Shown here piece after piece: positions 47,842 to 61,400 of a DNA stretch of 64,000 nt. Source of the stretch: Lethocerus indicus. Lineage: Eukaryota; Arthropoda; Insecta; Hemiptera; Belostomatidae. The notes under the pieces are model-generated. The model made no database searches. It saw only the letters and a list, made by a program, of their open reading frames with translations, and was not told the origin of the DNA. The stretch spans positions 2,666,001 through 2,730,000 of the forward strand of contig JACDQD010000103.1 in assembly GCA_019843655.1 (NCBI GenBank), in the 5' to 3' direction. Every line of letters begins with the position of its first letter. Position 1 is the stretch's first letter. The translations under genes were made by a program, and so were the position numbers.

Positions 47842-50800
47842 ATGAACGTCGGGATACGGGTGCGTATCACATTTGAAAACGTCGTTGTAGCTTTACATAT
47901 CGTTAATGCCCTGTTGTGCGTTTCGGGAGTAGGCAGAGAGCGGGCCACCCCCAGTGAAAGTAAATGGGAAGCGACTGTGCGCGTGAACCGGTCATGTCCC
48001 ATTTGTTTTTATTTTTTTTTTTAAATTTAAATTATTCAATTAATCATTATGCAATTAAATACTGTCGTATGTGAATATGATTACATACCAGAATGCCTGC
48101 TGGCAGTAATAATTAATCGCACGTGACATTTACTCGGCTTCTAGCTTTCGGCATTAATAGACTGGACTGCCAGTAACAGCAGAATATGCTATGTCATAAA
48201 ACGATATCTCATAATCTAAAATATCGGAAACAAAAACATATGCAATTATAAAAAAAACTGTGCATTATAAATTCTTAATCTTATTTTCGCTAAAAAATAT
48301 TGGACACGTCCTCTCACTTCTAATATCTGACAGTTAATTCAGCGTACAGGATGCCCAATTGGCAACCGACAAGCTTAAGTATGACATCACAAACTATAAT
48401 AATCGCCAAAAACTTGTATACTTGTATGACCTGTATACAAAAATAGACTTTTATATAAAGGACATTTTGGAAAAATGGACCGCAGTAGTGCATTTTCTGA
48501 GTTTACCAAAGTTCGTTGATACCTGTGTATATACAAGCCAGTGTAACAGTGCGACATGTCAAAGTTTTATTATTTTCCATTCGGTGATTAGAACTCTGAG
48601 TAGAGAGATCAGCTTTCAAGGCTATGTGCAATATATTCGTAATTTTTTTTCGTTTTATTCACGATTAAAACTGCTCAAGAAGAATTTGTTGTGGAGTGTC
48701 TCCCTGAAATTGATTCATTTTCCCTACTGTGGTAGCGTGAACGTAGCCTTTTCCATCTTAATTGATTATTATCTGGAGAGGAGAGAATCCTTTTATGCAG
48801 AAAGCTAAATATGGTCATAAAATTACCGCTTAATTTTACTAGCTAGAATAAAACCATACTGAGAATAGACTACTCCATTGGGGCACTAGGATCGATTTGC
48901 ACTGACCATAACATTCAATTGCATAAAGTATAGAGGTGTACCACAACAATATACTACCCCTACAAGAATCCTATTATACCTTTTGCTACGAGCAGAATTA
49001 ATTTTTTTATTTTTAAGGAAACAATCATTAATAATAAAAACTGTGAAAACTACCCATACACCCTGAAATCAATGTCAGACCATTAGAAGGAAGAGGAAAT
49101 TGAATACCTGGCGTTACGTGTCCCTCTGTACTATCACGACGGCTCGTTGGCGGTCGGCCGAATCATTATGCAATCTTCTTCAGCACATATCCTCTGTTCG
49201 GTTCAAAATTGTCTACAGAAATTTCAATAACATACATTAGTATACCGTGACTCGTGCGAGTATCACCTCTCGGTCCTAGATCGGTTTCAGTTTTCAGTTG
49301 CCCCCTTTATTAGCACCACCGCAGTAATGAAGTACATCGCATCTTGGTTGCCCTTTTTTTAGTACCTATATCTTTTAAAAATTCAAGAATTATGCATTGC
49401 AATATATCTAGGTACGTTTTGAATAAGGTTTTTTTCAAACATTTGGTGATTTTGAAATATTATTTTTACTCGGTAACCGTATAAAGATTGCGGACATGAT
49501 ATTTAAACTGACTGATAAAACCGCATACTACTCTCAAATTGAAAGCTATAGTATTCCTTCTAATTGAACCTACGACGAATCATCTGTCTATATGTCGAGA
49601 GTTCATTTCCAGCGGCTAATTAGAGTTTTTATAAAAGAAGTTTTATAATAATTGCTAAACGTTTCGTAGCAATATACCTCTGTTCCTATCCTGGGGGTTG
49701 GTTGGGCGAGAGTGAGGGGGCAAAAGACACCGGGGTATACCGGCACGAGCCTTGGGCGAAAGGGCAAAGGAAACAAATATAAACATACGCCTATTGCATA
49801 AACCGGCAGTCAGTTTCAGAAAATGTTAGGCCGAGCAAGTTGCAACATATCGAAGACACCGACCGGCACCGGGTTAGTTAGGTGTTTGCATAATATACCT
49901 AGAGCGACTCTGCATCTATTTCAGTAAACAATGAATTGAGATTTTATATAAGAAACTATTTTCTTAGCGAGTGTTCCCCGCATGTCCTCTTTCTATTTTT
50001 TGTTCCTACTGGTCTGACTCAAACTCCTACTTGATATTAATAATAAATCTCGCATATTCTAGTTTATATGTAAGATCAGTTCAAAAGGTCGTATAAACTA
50101 TCAATAGTAGAATATTGTGGAAGCGCTGTCGTTCATTCTGATTATCGCCGAAAACGTCGGTGTGATTCACAGTTAATTTACTTGATTTTTTGCAAGGTCA
50201 AAAATATATTTTTTTTTCTAGAGCCCGTTGGTATCTTTATGATACCAAGTGACAATAGGGCCCACGTTGTTCACGGGAATACAACTCTCGGTCCTGAACG
50301 TTAGGTTGTGGCCAAAAATAATACAAGATTTTGAGTGTTAGGTTCGAAATTTATTACCTTGACATTAACACGATATATACGATAAGAGATATAAGCAACA
50401 TTGCTTATTCTCTCTGTCTGTTCTTATTTGTGCAACAATCTAATATTATAGAAATAATGGCATTTACATACCGACCTAATGCGTAGTGTGCTATTCACGA
50501 TTTAAGTTTCTCTTCAATTATTGTACGCAATACGCTTCGTTTTCCGCAATTGAAATACCACTCTGATAAAGTAACCTTACCTGACCGCAAGGTCGGACGG
50601 TAACAAGAACTGGGTGTTTGGCAGGTTCTTCCTCCAGAGGAGCGGTTGAATTATTGGTAAACAATGGCTGCGGAAGTAAGATCCCCGTCTAAATTACAAG
50701 GCTACCCCCCAGTCTCAAATAGCGATTATCTCAACGGTTTCGTCCGTGTCCGCCGTGAGGATGGAAAAAAGAAATAAGTCAGCTTCTACGCCCGGGAAAA

Positions 50801-53800
50801 AAAAATAAATAAAAAATTCCCCTTTTAGTAAATCCGGTTAGTGGCATTCGAGTCGTGGATTCCATTAGGATCCATGGAAGGGGGGTTTAGAGTAATACTC
50901 GAATTTTCGTAAAAAATCCGAATGAAGATCCGAGAAGTGTTATAAATCAGACGGCAAATTCACGATTTGAAGCAGAATTCAAACCGCGTCTTCAGTTTAT
51001 TTGACGCAACGATTCGGGCATGCATTCTAAATAATTCAGAATCCAAATTTACAGTCTAATTTTCAACTTCTATAGCGAATATTCTGAATATTCGCTCATA
51101 GGAGCACTATGAGTCGCTATCCCTCTCGACGGACTTATACGGTACGTCCTGGAAACCACTAAGGCCAAGTGAACACCACAACAGCCTACTTCTCTCATTA
51201 ATATTCAATAAACTGTTTGTTTTTATTTTTTTATTCGAAAATTTACATACATTCAGAGACATCGTGATAACAAGACCATAAATATCCCGCCTGGTGAATT
51301 CAATTTAGATACGACGACGTCCTCGCCGTCTTCAATTCTGATTAGGACATTATAAATATAACCGCCGAAGTGGAATTATAGTGGCCGGCACTTTCACCAT
51401 TCTTCCAAGAGGACCTTTGCCTGTAAAACAACACACTTCGCGATTAGCTGCCGATTGCCGACTTCGCTTGGGTCTCTTCCTTACATAAGACCGATTTTCA
51501 CTCTCGTGCTCAGCCCAGTGGCATCTTCAAAACCGAGATAAATTCTTAGGTTCGAGAGCACAGTTTATTATATTTTCGCATACGCGTTAATTCATAGAAA
51601 CGGAAGAAATTAACTGAAGTTAATTAGTCTTTAAGTATTCGGCGGTTTCCCATGTCGCACTGCATCTAGGAGAAATACTCGAGTACGACTTTAGTTCCCA
51701 ATCGCATTTTAAAATAACTTTTATATTTAATTTATTCAATGAGCTTTTTTACTGTCGAAATTTCCACAGTTGGATGTTTAGGAATAGTCAATGCGGAATT
51801 CTCGTAACGGTTACACAATTTTGCTTGGGCTCACTCGTGTTTACGATCCTCCTATGACTAGGCGGCTGCGACAGGTATTAATACGTTGGAGGAGGAGGAG
51901 GAGAAGCCCAGCTGTCCGATGCTTTCTAATATATTGAGAAACTCGCTGGGTGTGTGGTACATAAGTGTGAACACAAGTGGGTCCTTCTTCAATAATGCAA
52001 AAAAGGTGCTCTAATCAATCCAATACCAAATATTGGAAACAGCGTGTAGACGTTCATTAAAAGCGTACAATGAAACAATGTGTTCTTACATTATCGCTAA
52101 GTAACTTCCGGTGAGATCGCGTAATACTGTGGGAAGAACCTCGAGTACAGGTGTAAAAATTACAAGTTGGAGACTGTAACGTTTCGAAAAATGGATACGG
52201 ATTTTTTCATCCGAAAATTAGGATTCTCTAGACGTCCAAAAAATGGTCAAATCGACGAAAATCTTCCAGAAACGTCTTGGAGATTATGAGTTTCCAACAT
52301 AGGAAACGCCTGCAGTTCAGCGGTCTGAAGAGGTCCAAACAGGAACAAAAGACGCCCATTCCATTCGATTTCAAGCGATATTTATTCATAGCCCGCTCCC
52401 ATGGAATCGATAATTGAATGAAGCAGTGACCCGCGGCTGATTTTATGGTTAGGCAAGGGTCGCGCTTCTGCCGCCGCGGTAGCTCTCCAGTCACGACCAC
52501 CAGCTCCAACCTGTTTCACAATAGCAATTAACATATCCGATTTCGGTTAAACATATACCTTCACTGGCCCCGCACAGGGCGCCAGAGATGTACCGGTATG
52601 TGGGTCTAGCGACCCCACATCACACAACTCGACCCTACACACTATACGCTATTGATTTCGTGAGATACTTACACTTGTCGGCTGAATTTTAAAAATAAAA
52701 TGGAGCGTATTAAACTAATTTTGTTCAGTGTGACACCTCTGTTGCAGATATAATCTTAGTATAATTGGGTCGTCGATTACAGATATATCTGTGGATGGCA
52801 GTAGCTAGCGTGTTGAGATGCTATGGCCAATCCGACGACGGGTTCACCGACGAGAACAGGCCTTACAAATTCGGCTTCAATATTGAGGGATACCAGCACC
52901 GCTATGAGGAGAAAGGTACGATGATCAGGTACTCCTTTTTTCATTACGTTCATAGAGTAAACAGACTGATGGTACAAAACAAATTATTAACTGTTTAATC
53001 GCGGAAGGTTTGTAACGGAAATTGAATTGTAACTGGTATCACTGACTGGATTGGGAAAAATATTGGTTAGCCGGGGTTGACCCCCCGCTGTTCCGGAATT
53101 TTTCCTGTTTTTGGAAACCACCCGAGTGGGCTTCAATAGGAGTCTGATAACGTTTATTATCTTATTATTATAATAAACACACGTCCGTTTCAGATGAAAA
53201 GGGCATAATCATGGGCGAGTTCGGATTCATAACTGCGGACGGAGTCTACCACCTGACAGTGTACGCGACCGATGAGAACGGAGATTTCAAGATATTGAAG
53301 ATGAAAAACATTAAGATCGGCCTACGTGAGTATTACTAATATACCATGATTCTTGAGGCTTCGCAAACTGTTTTCGGCTTCTTGCCGTCGTCGCCCTACA
53401 AGTTCCCACGACGGTTACTTATTTATTTTGAATAATTCGCATCTCGTTTCGAATATTTAATGAATACTCAGAACGCTGACAACGTATACTAACAGGAATG
53501 CCAGAAGAAAAGTCTCCCGGCCAAATCGTCAAATAAATCTTTCCGTAATGTTCAAAAATAAATTTTAATTATTTTTTCATATATGTCCGTAAATAATGGG
53601 CTTCCACAACCTTCGAAATTACAATTTCTCAAAATAATAATATGCAGTTTTCCAAGGTTAAAAGTGACGGTGAATATAAAACATCGTTTGTTAAAATATT
53701 AACACTTCAAATACCGATTGCCGTGTTTAAAAAAACCAAAATTTAATTCAGTAATGTAAGACTAACTGCTATGGTTCAAAGCCCTACTGAAATGAAACCT

Positions 53801-54750
53801 AACTACAACATTAATAAAACGACTACTTAAGTAGAAATATTTGAAAGAAGTAATGCTTTTGTTGTTTAAGTTTGTTGCTAATAATAAATAATTAATTACT
53901 ACGTGTTTTAATTAAATTAATTTTTTTAATACATTTATAAATTTCATAAATAACGAATTGATTATTTGTTTAATCGAATTATTTTATAATTTTATTAATT
54001 CCGGTAAAGTCTTTATATGGTGGCTGGCCGAACCCTCGATCTAATCGAAAGATTTATGCATAATTTACAGCCATGGACAAATTAATGACGACGATTCCCG
54101 GAGTACCAGCGATCAACCCGCCTCCCGCAAAAGAGAAGGTGGAAAAAGTGATGAACACACTGAGCGGAGTGAGCGGATGCAGCGGTTGCCTCATACCGAC
54201 GACCGCCACTCCGGAAAGGGGATCGGAGGTATCCCGAAGTCCGGGCGCGGCAGTCGGCGCCACCACCACCGGCCCCAGGAAGGATCCGCAAATAGACGTC
54301 CGCTTCGGACAGCCGAGCCCGAAGTTCGGCCCTACGGTCGCGCCGGACACTGGCAGAATGAAGCCGTCGACAGTCAAAAACGAGAACGCACTCTTCCCCA
54401 CGGGACCCGGTTCCGGGACCGAGTCGCCGGCGTCGAGAGGAGGTCCGGCGAAAACACCCGGGAAAATGAAGATCGAAGACCTGATGGGAATACTCTACAA
54501 GTTCAACTACACGCTCACGTTCCACGGGCACCACGAGACCGGCGACAGGGCCGGCAACAAGGAGGGCGGCTATTTCTTCAACGGGCGCGACGGCTTCGGC
54601 CGCGACGTCAAGTACGTCGCCAACGAATTCGGATATCAGCCCAACATCACGCTGTTCGAGTTGGACTCGGAAGGGACGCCGAAAGAGGAAACGGAAAAGC
54701 TGATGAACAGGTTAAAAGGATACGAATTCAAATGGTTTTATCTGAGATGA
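47842..54750 (+). CDS. Two-domain RR-like cuticular protein (gene 4), l(3)mbn-like
   Basis: Exons are 47842-47859, 52783-52915, 53194-53325 and 54071-54750, in frame with GT-AG introns, giving 320 aa. Residues 1-21 are a signal peptide ([15 protein letters not shown]). The first RR-like domain is at about 34-85: [13 protein letters not shown], then [20 protein letters not shown] and [12 protein letters not shown] 140-residue linker rich in Pro, Gly and Thr follows, with a GCSGC pair of cysteines. The second domain is at about 237-286: [18 protein letters not shown], then [19 protein letters not shown] and NEFGYQPN. The tail is charged. The layout resembles insect cuticular proteins named lethal(3)malignant blood neoplasm 1; that name is from memory and less certain than the family. 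The 18-nt first exon is chosen for its TATA promoter, phase-0 GTGCGT donor and the complete signal peptide it gives. AATAAA lies at 54783-54788. Confidence 0.85.
47860..52782 (+). other. Large intron 1 of gene 4
   Basis: A 4.9-kb phase-0 intron inside the signal-peptide codons, as in genes 1 and 2. It includes a 150-codon open frame at 48359-48808, an apparent TATA/initiator pair at 49777-49813 (AATATAAAC and TCAGTT) with no clear product, a (GAG)n run near 51893, and a fragment of a dispersed repeat near 52105. Confidence 0.6.
48359..48811 (+). CDS. Unusually long ORF in intron, unknown
   Basis: About 150 codons open from a TTG at 48359 to a TAA; there is no ATG at the start of the open stretch. 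The translation is rich in Tyr, Phe, Leu, Ser and Lys, with several Cys in the middle ([12 protein letters not shown]). It has no clear domain or signal peptide. By rough reckoning a frame this long is uncommon but not impossible in DNA of this composition. It may be a decayed mobile-element gene or chance. Confidence 0.15.
53326..54070 (+). other. Intron 3 of gene 4
   Basis: A 745-bp AT-rich phase-1 intron between the first RR-like domain and the large last exon. No feature was seen. The neighbouring intron 2 (52916-53193) holds the dispersed repeat fragment at 53038-53092. Confidence 0.65.
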
Positions 54751-54782
54751 TGAAAAATATGAGAACAGTTTTTTACGATTTT

Positions 54783-54788
54783 AATAAA
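54783..54788 (+). terminator. Polyadenylation signal of gene 4
   Basis: AATAAA about 33 bp after the stop codon of gene 4. Confidence 0.65.
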
Positions 54789-54859
54789 TATTTTATAACA
54801 ACCAAAACATCTGTGTATTCGCATGAATTTGTGAATAATCATAAACCTTTATAGGGCAA

Positions 54860-57352
54860 GTAGCAGACAAATCGGCAAACATTCTTGAAATATCAAAAAT
54901 GTTGGATTTTCAGTGTATAATCCAGTGTGCACATTTACTAGCCTACCTGAATTTTTTGTACCTTCATTGCGCGGACAAATACTTGTTCTAGATACTATAT
55001 ACATTTTTGGACAGATTGGTCTCTATAAAGTCTCCAGTGCAGAGAATAAAAATCTACCCCCTTCATTAAGATTGGGACAGTGGTAAATGAGTCACTGCAC
55101 TTCTCTTTTCCTAGGTAATGAGGACTTCGAGGAATAAGTTACATCTGAGACATTTGCTGATGTCCTTATATTCTTCTAAGAACTTATTTCTGAAATTTCG
55201 TTAATAGAGGTGTAACATTATTAAAGTATGGCTTGCAGTGATATGGGACTGTGTCCTAAATCCAGAGGATTATGAGGGACCCCATAGTCTGGTATATATA
55301 GACCCCCAAGTTGATCAAAATCTTCAGTCAGATCCTGATAATAGAACTAGTAATTGTTCTGAAAGAGAATAAACCTTTCTAGTGGAACTGGCTCAAGTGT
55401 TCTCCAAAAACAGTTATGACCACCTTCAAATAGGGGTTCATCTTACAGGAAGTTATTACACAGTAATTTTACTATTAAGTTAATATCTCATATGTAAATT
55501 TTATAGAATTTGTGGACAAATTTTGATGCAAACACAACAAATTACATATATTAATTTTATGGTACATTGCAATAGATATTATATCCCAAGTTGCAACTTC
55601 TGAATGTTCATTACATATTTCATCTATAAGGTGCTCAACAAAAAGATTTTTATCTTTCGCTTACATAACACAATTGGGCAAATAAGAGTTGATTGCATAA
55701 AGTTTATAATATTATTTACTGAATAGGGACAAAAACATTTTCAAATATCATCAATAATTCTAAACAGAATTGAATCATTTTCAAGGAGCTGACCACTGTA
55801 CAATATTTCATCACAAAACAACATTAGTAAATAATAATGTTTCTTTGTTTCTTTTACATTTTGATACTTATTTACATAATTCATAATATATTTTTACACT
55901 TAGTACACTTATTTTTAAAGAATATCAAAACTCATAAAATGCATTACCAATCAGAATAAAATTGTATGGGGAAGGATATAAAATATAAATTAAAACCAAA
56001 ATCAAATAACAATTATATTTAAAAATTAGGTAGATATAATTGTTTCCAAAGTAATAAAACTTATACATATTACTTAACTATTTATTTTCCAATTTTATTA
56101 CTATGATTTTGTGTTGCTTTACTTTTTGGTACATACAATAAATTAAAAACTTCATATCTTCAATTAAGCAAAATAATTATTTTAATGTTTCTGTTTGTTC
56201 TGAAGAAACTTTTAGTTCATTATGAGCTTATTTTTTATTTTTTGTAATAATAATACAAACAGTATTGCATGCAAATTAAAATAACTAAATAATCCTCAAA
56301 TTTTGTTAATGTTGAATATTCTCCCATGAAAAATTTTCCACAAAATAATATTCAAATGACTATATATTATAAATGAGGCATTGTACTTATAGACAGTAAG
56401 TTTCAATATTTTCTCAATTGTTTAAAGAAATTGTATCATAATCAAAGTAACACAAACAGAAAGTTCCAAAAACACACTAAAGAGAAATTATTTAATTAAC
56501 ACAAGTTTAAAAAATAATCCCAAATTATAAAACCAGCTCAAATAGTCTCTCATTTCCTAATGTAGGGAATGACAACTGTAGTTTAATTGTAGTTTAACTC
56601 TTAAGTTATTGGAATGGTAATGCAATCTACTAATAATGAAACTAAAGCTTATACATGACTTAAAAATGAATTAAAATGTACACATGTTATAACCCTGTCA
56701 TTCAAGATTAAGCTCTTTCATCTTTACATTCAAAATATACATAAACAAAGCTTAAAAAAGAATACAGAACTATTATTTCAAAATAGTTTTTTAAATTTGT
56801 TAAAGAATTGTTAGGAAACAACAACTACTTCTACCACAACCATTGGAAATCTATGCAAGGCACAGATTATTTTCAGTAAAAACCAATAAAACAAAAATAT
56901 TGTCTGAGTTCTAAAACTAAGTTTATCACTCTGTTAAATTGACTGTAAAAATATTAGATATGTGTTAAGCACAATATTCCATTAAATGAAACTCAATACA
57001 TAAACAAGTTAAGTACCAGCAACATAAAAACAATTTCACTGAGTAAGAATACAACATGGTACTCTGCAATGTGTAATAACTGGCATAATTGTCATAAAAT
57101 ATATTTGGTTTTAATACACCAAACAAACAGAAAAAATATTGTTACATTAACAACTGTGTCTCAAAATCATAAAGAGTAATCAGATCTCCATTAAGCTGGT
57201 TAAAAGCATTAACCATTCCATAAATAATAACATCCACAGATCAAAATATATTTATAAATAATTTCAAATTCAATTAAAGCCAAACACTGATTATATTTTG
57301 TATTCCAAACATTTTTGTTATAAGTATTTGAACAAAGATAAACATTTTATAT

Positions 57353-57406
<54 letters not shown>

Positions 57407-58479
57407 GTATGAAATAAGTAGTTTTTAATGTGAAGTTCACACAAAATTAATTAATTAAATTAATTTCTCCATAATATCAATGAATATAATACAGATTTAT
57501 ATCAATAAAAATATGTATTCAAATAAACAGAAGAACCAACTGTTTATAACATAGAAATTTTACACAAATAAATAAAAGTATATTCACTAGAAAAATTATA
57601 CAGTTTTTGAATTAATTTAGTCATTCCTACTTAAAATAGCTAAAATAAACTTAAAAAAATAAATTTAAAAAATGACTAGACTTTTCTTTAATTTAGTTAA
57701 CTTTTATGTCCTTTGTAATAAATATTTATAATTTTGTTTCTTTTGTTCTACATATAAAAACACTCCTAACCCGTGACTAGCTCTATTATTCCAATATTAA
57801 TATAAGAGAAAAAAGATACATTGCACTAAATGTAAGTAGCTTGCCAATGATTTAACATTTCATTGAAAATAAATAGTGATTATAAAAAATTATAATAAGC
57901 GATAAGTAAGATGTGTGAATATGATACAATAAATAAGTATTTGCTCACACAGTAGCATGTATTTTTAAACATTCTGCGAAGCATAACAGTGACTGAATAA
58001 CCCCATGGTCTACTGTGTATATAATAAACTATACAAAACAGCTTGAGCCGAACAACAATCTATTTGTTTATAAAGCACTTAACTTCCAATAAAATCACAA
58101 AATAAAAAGACCAAACCAATTTGTATGCTCTGAAGTTAAGTCCTTACGAAAATAGTGTATCACTTCTGAGATGCTAGTCACAAACAGTTAATATATACAT
58201 ACAGTAGCCTGGGCATGTCTGTTTCGTGTGACAAGCAAAAGCCTTCAAAGCCAAACAACACTGATTCTGACACATAACTTTTCCATGAATACTTTAGGTG
58301 AATCCTGCGTGTAACAAATTGATTCAGACATGTCCAGAGTGGAATGTTCAGCAATATACAAATAATATAAAAGGAAAATATTGATCTAAACAATCAAAAT
58401 GGTGGTTTTGTGTTACGTTTTAGTTTTTTTTTTGTAATCAAGGATACACATGAGTGGTAGATTGTAAGGCAAAGGAATG
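54860..58479 (-). other. CpG-free AT-rich stretch, possible 3' UTR of arfaptin
   Basis: I see no CpG at all from about 55,660 to 57,770, while the DNA left of 54,800 is CpG-normal. No open frame is supported. The stretch directly follows the arfaptin stop codon on the minus strand and has the same composition as the arfaptin introns, so a long 3' UTR or read-through zone is possible. It contains a (TA)n run at 57359-57402. Confidence 0.45.
57359..57402. repeat. (TA)n microsatellite
   Basis: About 44 bp of AT dinucleotides. Confidence 0.95.
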
Positions 58480-61400
58480 CTACTGTTCTAACCAGGATGG
58501 AATCGATGAGTTCGGTGACTTCACTTTGATATTGAACTGTTTAAGAGTAGCTTCCAAAGCCTGTTGGTTCCCAGAGAAATATGCTGACACAGCATTGTGA
58601 AATAACAATAACTGCTTGTGCATCACTTTTATCTGAAAATTTTAAGCACAGTTCAGAAAATAAGAGAGAGATATATTACAATGTCCAAAAATAATTACAG
58701 TTAAAAACTTATATGAAAATACAACATATAAACTAATAAAATAGAAGTGAAAAAAATGAACTGATTGTTAACAGGTGTTAATGCTGAGATCATTCCTGAA
58801 TGGCCATCAATATAGTTCACTAAATTGCTCTCAGAATGTTGCTGGCAAAAGTTAAAGCATATGATCATTTAATTTATTTAAATAAACCAACCTATACCAT
58901 TACTTACAATCATTAATAATAAAGAGTGAAATAATAAAAGAACTATCTTTATGCATTATAGCACTTATTATAATATCTTGGTTATAACATACTTAGAAAT
59001 TTACATGACCATTTCATAATTAATTTATGTTCATTATTTAAGAAAATTTACCCTGTTTTCATCAAGGAACTTAAGTTTGACAGTGAGATCGGAACGCAGC
59101 TTTTCAAAAGTTGTTTTGTGACGCTCAAAGCTTTGCTGGGCTTCTTCAAGCCTTGTTGCTGTTGTTTCATTACGAGGAGCTTGCATCAGAACCTCAAGAT
59201 CAGTCCTGTACGCATCGTACTCTATCCTGTTCATAGAAGATGATTGTTACTAAACCAATAGAAACATAAATATATTTTTTTTAAATCTACACAGATTTGT
59301 TGACAACTTATTTCTCATTATAAAAAAATACTACAAAATAATTAAAAACAATGTTCCTGAAGCAAATTCACGGTAGAATTCAAAACTGTACTGAAGTACA
59401 AATTTCTTAAAGCAATAGTCATGCAATCGTTATAAAATTTCTCTACAAACAAGAAATTTTACATTTCTACACCAATCAAAATATTTTTCCCATTTAATTA
59501 TTATAATAGGATATTATAATAGAACATTTTTCCTATTATTATTATTATTATTTCATATTACAATTGAAAATAAATGAATATAACAGAATAATTATGACTG
59601 GCCAATAGTACAATAGACTCATGAAAATTAATAATAATTTCTGAATTATTACACTGGAGAAATAAAGTAAACTTAGAATTAGCAGATATTTCTTTGAACT
59701 GAAGAATAGCTTTCTGTCTATTAATATATCTAATTCATTAATTGTTTTGTTTTTAATTAGGAAAACAATGAATCAGATGCCATACCTAGCTGCCTCGTAC
59801 TGTCTTATGGTGAGAAGAGTGTCCTCTATTGTCTTGTTGCACAGGGTGTTGACAGATGAAACAAAAAAATTGAGAGCGCTGAGTAGAGTCTCACCGTTCC
59901 TAGTCAAATTGCGCTGTGTTTCAGAGTTGTACAGGAATTCCTCCTGGAGTTCAGGGGATTTCTGGGCCAAATCCGAAAAGGCCTCTCCCAATGCGTGCTG
60001 AAGATGATAGAAACAATATTTGAATACAAAAGAAATGGAATACGCCTCACTGTTGGGGGATCTGAAAATCTTCATATTGTAAGTGATATGTATATAAAGC
60101 AGGCTGAAATTCATAACTCACAAAGCATAAAATCACTGTATTAAATAATGTACTGTATATGAATTCTCAGGTTGGTGAAGAAATGGGAACATGAGCGAAA
60201 AGCAATGCACTACTAAGAGTGGGGTAAAAGGATCTATCCTTTAAGAAAATCTATTTATTTATTTCATATTTTTACAACTCATTGTGCATAAAATGTTTAT
60301 TCACTTTGCATTAATGAACAACCCTCATGGGACAACCCAAAAAGAGACTTGTACGACATATTCCATACTCAGAGAAGGCCTAAAAATTAAAATCAGAAAT
60401 TATTTACCTCTTTAGTTCCAGTAAATGTATATAACACTTACAAATTAAACTTGTATCATACAAGAAATAGAAAATTTTGAAATGATAAAATAATATCCAA
60501 CTTTCAAAACTTAATTACTGTAATGTTAGTAATTAAATAAATATTGTAATATACAAATGATTAACTGCAATAATTTCCCATAATTGTGATTATTTAAGAA
60601 ACATGGAAGGAATTATGGTACAAACTTTTAAGGTACCTCACAAAAATAATTTTCATTTGCCTTAATTTATGGATTCATTTCATGTATTGTACCTGTGCTC
60701 AAAAAGAGAGGTTAAAACAAGAACAAAAGATTGAAGGGCAAATAAATTAATATTTGCCCTTCATAAGTTTGGGATTTTTCAACAATCAAAGATTCCCCAT
60801 TAATACACACTTATGAGTCTCCCTGAAATCTCCTCATAAGGGTTGAAAAGCAGATGTCGATAATATCAAAAAATAATTACATTACTATTATATTTATTTA
60901 ATATTTGTAATTTTTGTTATTAAATATAATATTTATTCAGTTCATTAAACAACAAAATATTTCTTAGGTAGTATGGAAATATTTCTTTTAATAAAAAATA
61001 AAATTTGTTATTAGTTAATATATGAACAAAAGAATACTATGAAAATACTCATCTTTCACAGAACTATACAATTTCAGAATATTTTTATGATAAATTATGT
61101 TTTACTTGGAACATTTTAGGAGCTGAAAAAATCTCTTAGGGGTGTGGTATTCATAACATCAAACATAGGAATGCTCTTAAGGGCAATCATTTAGCAAGTA
61201 TATACCATCTGAAGAATAAATAAATGCATTTATACCACAAAACATGTATGAGAAATAAAACAAGAAAATATGTACTCAAAACAATGAGATTAAAGCTAAA
61301 CCAATTTGAAAATAATTTAAAACAATAAAATTAAATATTAAAAATGTTATTAATGATTTTATATTATTTTATATACTTTGATTCACAAAATATGCAAATA

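Noticed and set aside
49777..49875. TATA/initiator pair with ATG as first exon of gene 4
   Set aside because: Its possible donors are in the wrong phase for the 52783 exon, whereas the exon at 47842 is phase 0 and gives a full signal peptide.
54082..54854. Long frames opposite and +1 to the last exon of gene 4
   Set aside because: The +1 frame is Arg/His-rich and the antisense frame low-complexity; only the 54071-54750 frame joins the upstream exons and carries an RR-like domain.
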